A stretch of 64,000 nt of DNA, from NCBI GenBank assembly GCA_006503535.1, contig QYRS01000003.1, positions 1,240,001 to 1,304,000 of the forward strand. The letters are read 5' to 3'. The notes under the pieces were generated by a model. That model saw nothing but the letters and a program-made list of their open reading frames with translations, was not told the origin of the DNA and ran no database searches. Source of the stretch: Arthrinium phaeospermum (taxonomy: Eukaryota > Ascomycota > Sordariomycetes > Amphisphaeriales > Apiosporaceae). This document shows, piece by piece, positions 55,095 through 64,000 of the stretch (the first letter of the stretch is position 1; each line of letters starts with the position of its first letter). The translations under genes and the position numbers were made by a program.

Positions 55095-57164
55095 TTAAGA
55101 GCTACAACTGCATTGCATTGCCCTCTCGGCCCGCGGCACATCACCGACCCAGCGCGTCTCCTCTTCCTTGTCGCCCACGTAATCTACACCATCCAGCGTC
55201 CGGCCGGCCCAGGACTCCTCGAACGGGTTGAGTGCCATTTGCATGACGCGGTCCAGCACCTCGCGCTCGCCGTCCTTCTCGACGCGGCGGATGATCTCGT
55301 CGAGGATCCAACCGCGCGGGACGAAGTTGGGGTTGACGCCCTGCATCTGCGTCCGGCGCTCTCCGTCGTCGGCCGCTTCTTGGCCGCCCCAGTCCTCGAC
55401 GATCCGGGCCCGCCACTTGCCCAGCCACTCGCCGATGCGCTTCCGGCCGTCCTCCTCGTTGGCACCGGCGACGCTGACAAGTCCCTCCTTGTGGAAGAAG
55501 ATGCCGGCCTTCACCTCGCGCGCTTCTTGGGTGTCGAGGTGCGCCACCTTCAGGGAGCTGAGGCGGCGGAAGAAGTGGTTGAAGTCGAGCTCGAGCGACT
55601 CCATGGTGTCCAGCAGCTCCGAGAAGAGCTGCTCGAAGTCGGTCTCCTGGGAGGTCTTAAGACCCAGGCGCGACGTCATGACGCGCTTGTACTCGGCCAG
55701 GAAGACGGCGCGGTACTCCTCGCCGGCCTGCATGATGAGCTTCTCGGCGCGCTTGACGATCTCGTCCGTGTCGGCCTCCTGGACGCCGTCCTCAATAAAG
55801 GTCGGGTCATCCACCTTGGCGCCGGCGCCCAGGAGCTCGCCCAGGGCCTCGCCCAGCCGCACCAGGTTCCACCAGATGATGGTCGGCTGGTTGCGGTACG
55901 AGTAGCGCAGCATGTGGTCGTCGTGGTTGGGCGTGTAGGAGGGGTCGAAGTTGTCGAGGAAGGCAAAGGGGCCGAAGTCGATGGACAGGCCGAGCACCGA
56001 CGTGTTGTCCGTGTTGAGCACCCCGTTCATGAAGCCGTACGCCTGCCACTTGGCCACCGTCAGGGCGTTGCGCCGCACGATCTCCCGGTACAGCCGCGTG
56101 AACCGGTTCTCGGCGCCCTCGGCGGGGCCCTGCACTTCGTCCCTGCCGACGCCGCGCGCGGGCTCGGGCGAGGCGGCGGGCTTGTCCGGGTCCTCTAGCC
56201 GCGCGGGCAGCGATTCCCACCCCCGGCCGGGTCCGAAGGCGTCCTCGGCGACGTAGGTGGCCAGCTGCCGGATCAGCTTCCGGTCGCCCCTCGCCCGCAG
56301 GATGTCGAAGTTGCCGAGGCGCAGCCAGCTCTGCGCGAAGCGGCACACGATGGCGCCCGGCTCAACCGTCTCGCGGCGCACCCGCGTGTCGGGCAGCAGC
56401 GTGAGACTCAGCGCGCGCGTACTAGGTATGCCCAGGGCGTTGAGCGCCTCGCTGACGACGAATTCGCGGATGCTACTGCGCAGAACCGCCTTGCCGTCCG
56501 CGAAACGGCTGTAGGGAGTCAGGCCGGCGCCCTTGAGCTGGAGCTCGTAGCGAGTAGGCTGCTGGGAGGTGCTGTTGTCGGCAGAAGGAGGGGTCGTCTC
56601 GAAGAGGCTAATGGCCCGGCCGTCGCCCAGCTGGCCCGCCCAGGACCCGAACTGGAACCCGCCGTAGCACTGCGCCCAGGGGTAGCCACGCCCTTCGGGG
56701 TCGGCCGTCTTGTTGTTCTCGGCGTCCCAGCCTTGTATCTTGTTGCCCGCGACGGTGTTCAGGAAGTCGTCGCTGTTCTCGGGATCGCGCACGGTCGCCG
56801 GGTCGATGCCGAGGTCACGGAGGGCGGCGGGCGAAATAGCGAGGAGCTCGGGCTTCTCGACGGTTTGCGGGCGCACCCAGGTGAAGAGGGCATCGCGGAC
56901 CTGGCGTGGGCCGATCTGGTCGCGCGGCGTCTTATGGGAGTCGGCGGGGGTCGGAAAGATCGAGTCGGCCGGGAGCTTGGAAGTGAAGGTCCAAGTCTTT
57001 GGGATGTCGTTGATAGACGAGGAGGTTGCGCCTGCCGCCGGGCGGCCGCCGCCGTCGGCCTGCGACGACTGGGTGGTAGACATGAAAGCAGATCGTAGAC
57101 GAGGGAGCCGGGGTAGCGTTCGAATAGTTTGGCGGCACGTAATAGCGGATCGAGGGAAGAGCAT
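55095..57164 (-). CDS. SelO-family protein adenylyltransferase, mitochondrial (689 aa)
   Basis: Selenoprotein O homologue (yeast Fmp40 group): a pseudokinase-fold enzyme that transfers AMP to protein Ser/Thr/Tyr and acts in mitochondrial redox stress. Single exon. The N-terminus is Arg/Ser-rich like a mitochondrial presequence (MLFPRSAITCRQTIRTLPRLPRLRSAF). Family blocks are AQCYGGFQFGSWAGQLGDGRAI, ELQLKGAGLTPYSRFADGKAVLRSSIREF, GVLNTDNTSVLGLSIDFGPF (Asn and Asp bind the metal in the family), FLDNFDPSYTPNHDD and FVPRGWILDEII. The protein ends CSCSS; in animal SelO the third-last residue is selenocysteine, here Cys. The body is strongly GC-rich. Confidence 0.95.
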   Translation of the reverse strand: MLFPRSAITCRQTIRTLPRLPRLRSAFMSTTQSSQADGGGRPAAGATSSSINDIPKTWTFTSKLPADSIFPTPADSHKTPRDQIGPRQVRDALFTWVRPQTVEKPELLAISPAALRDLGIDPATVRDPENSDDFLNTVAGNKIQGWDAENNKTADPEGRGYPWAQCYGGFQFGSWAGQLGDGRAISLFETTPPSADNSTSQQPTRYELQLKGAGLTPYSRFADGKAVLRSSIREFVVSEALNALGIPSTRALSLTLLPDTRVRRETVEPGAIVCRFAQSWLRLGNFDILRARGDRKLIRQLATYVAEDAFGPGRGWESLPARLEDPDKPAASPEPARGVGRDEVQGPAEGAENRFTRLYREIVRRNALTVAKWQAYGFMNGVLNTDNTSVLGLSIDFGPFAFLDNFDPSYTPNHDDHMLRYSYRNQPTIIWWNLVRLGEALGELLGAGAKVDDPTFIEDGVQEADTDEIVKRAEKLIMQAGEEYRAVFLAEYKRVMTSRLGLKTSQETDFEQLFSELLDTMESLELDFNHFFRRLSSLKVAHLDTQEAREVKAGIFFHKEGLVSVAGANEEDGRKRIGEWLGKWRARIVEDWGGQEAADDGERRTQMQGVNPNFVPRGWILDEIIRRVEKDGEREVLDRVMQMALNPFEESWAGRTLDGVDYVGDKEEETRWVGDVPRAERAMQCSCSS

Positions 57165-58586
57165 ATGGAAGTGTATGTCAGAGGTCGAAAGCTTGCTTGT
57201 TACCTAGGTAAGGTTATAGGTATGGTATCTGAAGGGTGTTACACTCTAGGCGTGCAGGAAAGCGTATATCGAGCTGATGCTTTGGGCCAAGCTAAGGCAA
57301 ATCGATTCTATTAAATGGTCGCTACAGAGATGCGTGTTGTACATTTACAGAAAGACATACTTTTCAAAACATATTGTTGGGCCGAGGAGTTCTGGTTCCG
57401 ATGGCGATAAATGTCTTTATCGGGGATGATGATGATGCATGGTTTACATGCGAAGCCACTCAAGAGCTCCAAATGAGCGGGCAGGCGGGGTTGAAAGCTG
57501 CCCTCATTAGTAAGGTGCCTCGGAAAGGTAGGCGGTTCGACGATCCTGGCCAAGAAGGTATATCTTCAATATCAACGGGGACCGAGTGATTGTCGGTATG
57601 AAATGCGCATTTCGAAACCTCTCTGGCTATGTCAATGTTAATAATTCAACGGTTTCCAGTGACGGCTGCGATGTGGATTTCCAAGTTGCACGTTTCTTGG
57701 GTTTGTTACTCCAGACCTACAGAACGGCACCCGATGCAGCCGAGTGCCGGCCATGCAGCCGCCGAATGGTCTGTTTTGGGGTCACAAACGTCATTCGGGA
57801 ATCCTTATTTGCTGTTTGGCCACTCATAAGGCTGCTGCTCGCATGCCGGCGCGACTAATGCCGGCGCAAGCAATGATTCGTGCATATGTCTTGCATACTC
57901 AATTTTGCTCTTCTGCTACAACGTCTCTCAACTTAGAGATATGGAATCGTATAACATATTGTACCTAGCTGCTAATGAAATAGATCAGCGGTATACCACA
58001 GTAGATAGACGCATCCAGGCTCGTCCCGACAGAGTTGATCCAAGCAGTGCCGTCTTTCTTTCTGTCTAGGCAGGTCGTCCAAAATGGTACGATTTACGAC
58101 GATATGCCACTCCCTACACTTACGGAACACCTATATTTTAACTCGTCGGCATTGGCTTATCCGAATCGCTGCGCAGTCATGACAGCTGCGTGCATGGCCT
58201 ATAGCTTTGATGAAAAGGAACCAATGCGGCAGCCATGTCATGTCCTCACCTCCAATCCTGTCGACCGCCATCACTCACTGCCATATTGCGGAAAAGCCCA
58301 CTTAAGATGGCGCTTTTGAAGCATGCCGACTATTTCATCCACTCACTCTTACTGACGTGGTAGACCCCACCTATGCTACTGGCACCGCTATCGTGGAATG
58401 TTGATCAGACAACATTCCCATACGCCTCGTCGTTTTCAAGCTGACGTACGGCAAGGATAACTACAAAATACTCTATACTATAATACCCTACCAGTTAAGA
58501 ACAGACTCAATTATCCAAAGAACTATTTTTTTTTCTCTTCGCATTGTTTACCCAGAGCCATCTAATCGTCTATCCACTCAGCCAAG
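57165..58586. other. Intergenic (1.4 kb) between divergent SelO and AKR genes
   Basis: No supported gene. Short frames at 57374-57858 plus and 57311-57553 minus lack motifs. The region is expected to hold both promoters. Confidence 0.45.
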
Positions 58587-59675
58587 ATGAACTCTATGAC
58601 GTCGGCATTCAAGCCAGATGCTTCTGGGAACGGACCAAAACAGATGGATTATATCCCACACCTCAGACTTAACGACGGCAATGACATACCCTTGGTAAAT
58701 ACACTTATTGAATCAATTCTTGTTTAGGTTAGCACTGCTAATCACGCATGTCATTAGCTGAGTTATGGCTTGGGTACGGCCCGAGCGAATATGGATGGCA
58801 ATAGTGACACGAACGAGATTGTGAAGCTCACCGTCATGGCCATCAAAAACGGGTTCTACCACTTGGACGGCGCCGAAGGTAAGATTACAATGACGACGGA
58901 AAAAAAATTCATACGGAGATCGGAAATTGAGATTTTGTTTGTTGTTGACTGACATCATATGGTAGTCTACGGCAACGAGGAGCAACTAGGCGCCGCCATC
59001 AAAGCCGCTGGCGTGCCGCGCGAGAAGCTCTACGTCACCACCAAACTGAACGGGACCAAGAAACAGGATATTCCCACGGCCTTCGCGGGGTCCCTGCGAA
59101 AACTGGGCCTCGACTACGTGGACCTGTACCTGGTGCACGCGCCGTTCCTGGCCGACACGCCCGCGGAGCTGCAGGAGGTCTGGCGCCAGATGGAGGCCAT
59201 CAAGGCGAGCGGCCGGGCGCGCTCGATTGGCGTGTCCAACTTCCTGCAGCCCGACCTCGAGGCCGTGCTGGCGACGGCCACGGTCCCGCCCGCCATCAAC
59301 CAGATCGAGTACCACCCGTACCTGCAGCACGGGTCGCTGATCGACTTCCACCGCCAGCACCACATCGCCGTGTCGGCCTACGGGCCCCTGACGGCCGCCA
59401 TCAAGGCCAAGCCGGGACCGCTGGACAAGGTCTACGACGAGCTCGCCAAGAAGTACGGCGTCCAGCCCGCGGACATCGCGCTGCGCTGGTGCCTCGACCA
59501 GGGGATCGTCACCATCACCACCAGCTCCAGCGAGCAGCGGCTCCAGAGCTACCTGAACAAGATCCCCAGCTTCAAGCTCACGCCTAGGGAGGTCGAGCGC
59601 ATCGCCGCGGTCGGCCAGGAGAAGCACTACCGTGGCTTCTGGAGGAACCGATTCGCAGAGGACGACCGGACATAA
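58587..59675 (+). CDS. Aldo-keto reductase (312 aa)
   Basis: NAD(P)H-dependent carbonyl reductase, single TIM barrel. Three exons: 58587-58694, 58758-58878 and 58966-59675; introns of 63 and 87 nt. The joined product shows the start of the barrel ([13 protein letters not shown]) and the catalytic tetrad: Asp in HLDGAE, Tyr in VYGNEEQLG, Lys in VTTKLNG and His in [54 protein letters not shown] and [11 protein letters not shown] are further AKR signatures. The first intron is accepted because it removes in-frame stops and restores strand 1. Substrate unknown; probably cytosolic. Exon 3 is much more GC-rich than exons 1-2. Confidence 0.92.
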
Positions 59676-59966
59676 AAAGGGGGAAAGGGGGCCGAGGCAG
59701 GAAAACATATACACACCATTCATTGTAAATATGACACATAATCTGCAGTAGGCAAATGATTGATAATATCTGCAGTTACGTACACCAGTCTTAGCAGCAG
59801 TAGAACTATAGATAATGTCACTTTTGATCCAGGGGAAGTGCTTTTGGGGCCCAAGTAAATAACAAGCAACGCTTAAAGTAGACGTCAAATCAATTGGCAG
59901 CAACCAGTTGCTCGGCTTGAACTTATTATGTATCAGATTTTTTAAACAAAAGACACGGGGTATTCA

Positions 59967-61458
59967 TCATAGCTCATCATCGGAATCAGTCTCATCGTCC
60001 GCAGCGGGTACAGGCGTGGGTGTGGGCTTCTTGCCCCTCGACTTGAAAGGCAAGGTCCTGACTGGCGGAGGTGCGATATTGTCGCCAGCCTCAGGCTCAG
60101 GCTCAGCAGCAGGAGCCGGTTCTTCGGACTGCCTCTGCGAGGCTCTTGTGGAGCGTGACGCAGTAGCAGTCGAGACCTTAGTAGGTTTTGGTGGTGCCGG
60201 TGCCGGAGAGACTTTAGACGCCCGCGACCGCGTGCTCCGTGCCGGCTTGGACTTTGGAGCTGGTTTGGGAGGTGCTGCCTCCTCTTCCGAATCCGTTGCG
60301 TTATTGTCAGGCTCACTCTCCGTGGCATCGTTATCCGTTGTCTGCCGCTCATCTGTATCTGGGTCTGGTTGCGGCCCGTTGCTCTGGTCATCGACGTCCA
60401 TTTTCTCAAAGCCGCCGTCACTCTCATCTGATACGGGCTCATCCTTGATCTTGCGCTTCGAAGTCCTCGAACCGCCTGCTTTCCTCATGGTGCGCTGGCT
60501 TGCGCCGATGTTCTGCAGTTTCTCCGGGTCAACGTCGGCCGACTCTATCAGCCTCTGCTGCTGGCGGATTTTGAGTTTCTTCTCATTCAAGAGATCCCGG
60601 AACTTTTCCAGCAGCACGGTCTCGTCGTCATCTTTGGCTTTAAGGAGGTCTTCAAATTGGCTCTGGAGCTCCTTGACAGATTGCTCTAGTTCTTTGACCT
60701 TCTCTTTGGCAGCTCCAGCCTCTTGTACCACCTTCTCGTGGTCCTCCAGGATAGATACGCACCAATCAAAGGGCGATATGCCGGGGTTGTCATCGGACTC
60801 TTCGAAGTCCTTTAGCTTGATTGTGCCCAGTCGTTGCTGATGATGTATGAATTAGTAAGCTCACCCACTTAAACTATGTCAGAGGCCGCATCAGGACTTA
60901 CAGCAATACCCTGGATGTTCTTCCGGAAGTGTAACGTGACTTCTTCGTCCGAACGCAGCTCTACCTTGATCTCGACATCCCGGGCGCTCCTCGTGGCATC
61001 TTGCGGGTCTACGAGGATCGCAACCAAGATCTGCTCCCACTCAGCCTCGGAACAAGGCGCATTCGCGGCCCTGAACTCCTTGATACGGTTGTGACGCGCT
61101 GTGTGGCGCAAAAAAGCAAGGCAAAATGTCAGCCCTTCATAAATTCAAGATCAGGGTCCAGCGAGTCGGAAATGCAGCTACGTAACGCATGAATTTGAGG
61201 AACGGGGATCCGGGTCCGGCGCACTGTCGATCATAGCGGAGCCCGCACCATACGGCTGACAGAACAGGTACTAATAATAAGATGGGCAATATATTTGAGA
61301 GGAGCCGGCTGCTTACTTTTTGTTTCGAATGCGCTGGCCCCGTCGGTGCCTCGAATGAGCAGGTCCAGCGGCTTGGATCCGTTCGACTTTGCTTCCAGGA
61401 CAAAGTTGCCGCTTTCGGCATCACCACATGGCAAGCGGAGAATGCGCGAGCGTGGCAT
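59967..61458 (-). CDS. XRCC4-like non-homologous end-joining protein (402 aa)
   Basis: Nuclear DNA double-strand-break repair factor that partners DNA ligase IV. Three exons: 61317-61458, 60902-61098 and 59967-60836; introns of 218 and 65 nt. The first intron is unusually long here, and a small extra exon inside it cannot be excluded. The head domain has VLEAKSNGSKPLDLLIRGTDGASAF, then HNRIKEFRAANAPCSEAEWEQIL and DVEIKVELRSDEEVTLHFRK. A long coiled coil follows (EKVVQEAGAAKEKVKELEQSVKEL...) ending with LLEKFRDLLNEKKLKIRQQQ, the most typical XRCC4 block. The C-terminal ~170 residues are disordered, acidic and basic in turn, with KSKPARSTRSRASK nuclear-signal-like clusters. It is divergent from the last gene. 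Confidence 0.8.
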
Positions 61459-63730
61459 GTTGTGTCGCTGCTGTTATCGGAAGCAGCTAGTCTTCCCGAG
61501 ATGCGACTTCGTCTTCGTCGTCGCGTGGCGTGGCCTAAGCCCGGTCCAGAGGAATCAATGACAGCGTTTCAAGTGAGTTCCGCGATAGGCGGTATGAAGT
61601 GCGCTGCGCTTCGTTGCGGGTGCGTATGTAAGATGTCGTGTCAGTTGTGGTTCTCGTTCGCTGGAGATTGCAGGAGGAGCCCTCTTTTTCCTTGGTACGC
61701 CGGCCAACGACCTGCGGGGGCGCCTGGTATGATGTCGATAAACAACAAAAATGAAACCTGTGATGACATTCACCCGGCGTTTCGACTGCCGTGGATTGAA
61801 TCTGGACTTATTCAGGTTGAATAAGGAATCATAGCCCGTCGCAACTATTACCGGCGATCCCGGTCAGCCAAATAAAGCTGAGGTTCGACAAGCTTTCGGG
61901 CCACAGAACAGGTTGCATGCGATTGTCACAAGCCGTTCGCAGGTGGGTTGGGTTGGTCTGGAAATACGGCCACGGCTTCCAATGTTCAGCTTAGATGCAT
62001 GCAATCGGGCAATCATTCAATTGAAATAACAAAAAAGAATATCACTCTACTTCATGAAATTGGCAAAGGAAATACAGGCAGTATTTATCGAAAATGACAA
62101 AGGTCGTCTGAAGTCTGAATGAACTCCATCGCTATGCATCCCTCTGGCTCCAAATTCCAGGCAGCTGTAGGCACCAACAGCTCGGTTCAACCAATTGGCC
62201 CCCAATCGAGCCGAGCTGGAGTGGCAGACTGGAGCTTCTCTCCTTGGACCCCTGATTATTTCAATGGTAGGGAGTTGGGGACCTGTAAGTCATTGGTGCC
62301 GGACGATCTAAATCGGCCGCGCCCGATCCACACCAGAGGCCAGAACTCCAGACCATAAGGCGGGCCTACCTGAGCCTCAATCAAAACAATCAATGGTGCA
62401 AATTTCGGAATGGGCAAATCGTTAGATTGTCGGAGCTGTCTGCATAGAGATAGATAGATCGTCCGTCACCAGACCGCCACCATGTCAAATAGATCACACA
62501 CATCTGCATCGCATCGCATACCGACATTTTGCAAAAATGGGAGAATGACACCCTGCAGGAGGAATGTTATGCATTGGTATTGAAATCCCAGGGAGTGAGG
62601 GGTCACAGCCGTCGAGGGTCTCTCTGTACGCGATTCCACGCGCTTTTTTCGTGGTGACTTGGGTGTAACACCTTGAAACAGGTTTAGCGTACGGCCCACG
62701 TGATACACGGGCTGGACGGACCAGAAAAATTCAGAGAAGGGGACCCATCAGATCTGTGCGCCCCTGGGGCCTGCTGGTTGCTTGTCCACTGGCCATACCC
62801 TTAGCTGACCATAACTGGTCACTGCCCCAGCACACGACCCGCCATCTTTCCAGCCACTCAACCTCACTGATCGCATCACTGACACACTGCCTACAACGCT
62901 GCCGATTTCCCCGACCTCCCTCCCCCAAGTCTTCAATTCATCGTGATTGCCTCCCGACTTTGAGACCATTGAGTGTCTGTGTTGCTTCCAAGTTTTGGGC
63001 TGGGAAAATCCAAGAGACCCTGATTTGACTGCCCAGCGTATGGAATGACCTGCATCCACACGCAAGCCCAGCTGCCCCCCAGACTCCCTTCAAGACAATC
63101 ACCTCGACGTTGATTTCCACACTACAACGCGCGCTGCTTTGGAGCCAACATTACCAACCTTTTACCGTCCCAAATTTGCGACTTTGTCTCTACCCACCAC
63201 AACCTTCTGCGACACAATTATCGACCTCCCGGTTTTGCGACAAGTCGAGACGCTTGCCAATTACATAATAACAACAACACCAAAGAAACACTCCGTTTCT
63301 TCTTGGATGCACCTTTACCACTTCCGACACGCCAATCCCTTCGGAACCCTCGCGTCGACCCGACGCACCCGGTAGTGGGCGTCCTGCAGGACTTAAGCCA
63401 GAGAATACGACATACGAATACACCCATCGAAAATGCTCTTGGGAAGTTGTCATAGTTGCTGAGGAGGATATGACATCGTGGCTCTGCACGTCCAATATTG
63501 AGCTTCACATCCGGTAGCCTCGCATGACTATATCCACTATATAGTCTCTACCTCTGGACTTTGGATACGGCGATACCTTTTACAGGTATCGAAATCGTAC
63601 ATTACACTCACTTCATAACGACACAAGCGGCAGATAGACCCGTGTCTCCTGCAAGCCATCTTTGCCATAAGCGACGAAGCTGCCATCATCCGGCGAACAT
63701 ATGTACTACAAGAACAACACCAACCAACGT
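61459..63730. other. Intergenic, long upstream region of the last gene
   Basis: No supported gene in 2.3 kb. Pyrimidine-rich DNA from about 62830 to 63300 suggests a long 5' UTR for the gene at 63731. Antisense frames at 62748-63508 have no motif. Confidence 0.45.
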
Positions 63731-64000
63731 CATGGATACTTTACGACTGAAACCCAGGGCCCCGGTGGAAGAGGAGGTCGAGAACTGGGACGATGATGAT
63801 TTTATGATTGATGACGACCTTACCTTTGGTAACGGGTCGACTGCGGGCCAAGGAAACCGGCGAGACAGCCACAACTCGTTCCGGTCTGACCGGGAGTCGC
63901 TGGGCGGTGACGAGGAAAGGCTTCTTCACTTGCCTGACGACGACGAAAAGTCCACACTGGACGCCATAGCTGCTGTCACCAATGCCGGCATCCCCATCCC
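63731..64000 (+). CDS. Probable Byr4-type cytokinesis regulator, N-terminus only (90+ aa)
   Basis: The frame starts at ATG 63731 (MDTLRLKPRAP) and runs open off the window, so only the first 90 residues are visible. The acidic segment VEEEVENWDDDDFMIDDDLTF recalls the N-terminus of fungal Byr4/Bfa1 proteins, the scaffold and GAP subunit that restrains the septation initiation network GTPase at spindle pole bodies. The following SHNSFRSDRESLGGDEE and DDDEKSTLDAIAAVTNAGIPIP fit that group as I remember it. The call rests on a short stretch and could change with the rest of the gene. Confidence 0.5.

Noticed and set aside
55113..56198. A 361-codon open frame on the plus strand
   Set aside because: It is antisense to the GC-rich SelO gene; codon bias of the real gene leaves the opposite strand open.
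58986..59903. A 305-codon open frame on the minus strand
   Set aside because: Antisense to the GC-rich third exon of the aldo-keto reductase.

Overview
This window is nuclear DNA of a filamentous ascomycete (Pezizomycotina; the gene content fits Sordariomycetes, but I cannot name a genus). The reasons are short 48-110 nt GT-AG introns, long intergenic stretches, fungus-specific families (HET, 2EXR, Zn2Cys6, DUF1772, heme-thiolate peroxidase, small secreted Cys-rich proteins) and typical fungal core genes. No prokaryotic feature, CRISPR array, rRNA or recognisable tRNA was seen. I assigned splice sites by hand. Each multi-exon model given here sums to a whole number of codons and keeps family motifs in frame.

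Accessory block, about 0.3-38.2 kb. A short-chain dehydrogenase and a Zn2Cys6 transcription factor are divergently transcribed from a shared promoter. An F-box-like protein follows, then two tandem C2H2 zinc-finger paralogues in gene-poor DNA, then a microsomal P450. Next come a secreted six-cysteine protein, a HET-domain protein, a two-TM protein and two tandem 2EXR proteins, the second with an apparent frameshift. A FAD monooxygenase with a C-terminal multi-TM domain, a histidine phosphatase, a repeat-bearing hydrophilic stress protein, a short three-exon gene of unknown family, a secreted heme-thiolate peroxidase and a DUF1772 membrane protein complete the block.

Conserved block with insertions, about 38.4-64 kb. 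Core genes are HAS1 RNA helicase, striatin, the 78-kDa complex I subunit, SelO, an aldo-keto reductase, an XRCC4-like repair protein and the start of a probable Byr4-type cytokinesis regulator. Between HAS1 and striatin lie a small secreted Cys-rich protein with a perfect 39-bp in-frame duplication, an FMN-binding split-barrel protein, a four-exon gene resembling the Tse2-type ADP-ribosyltransferase toxin domain, and a paralogue of the unknown 32-kb gene.

How the genes may work together: the SDR/Zn2Cys6 pair looks like a local enzyme-regulator unit. The P450, FAD monooxygenase, DUF1772 oxygenase-like protein and peroxidase look like specialised oxidative metabolism, but no PKS, NRPS or classical terpene-cyclase backbone is present, so this is not a standard biosynthetic cluster. 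The HET/TM/2EXR stretch may relate to self/non-self recognition. The best candidates for something undescribed are the Tse2-like gene and the pair of short paralogues whose first exon is only the ATG.
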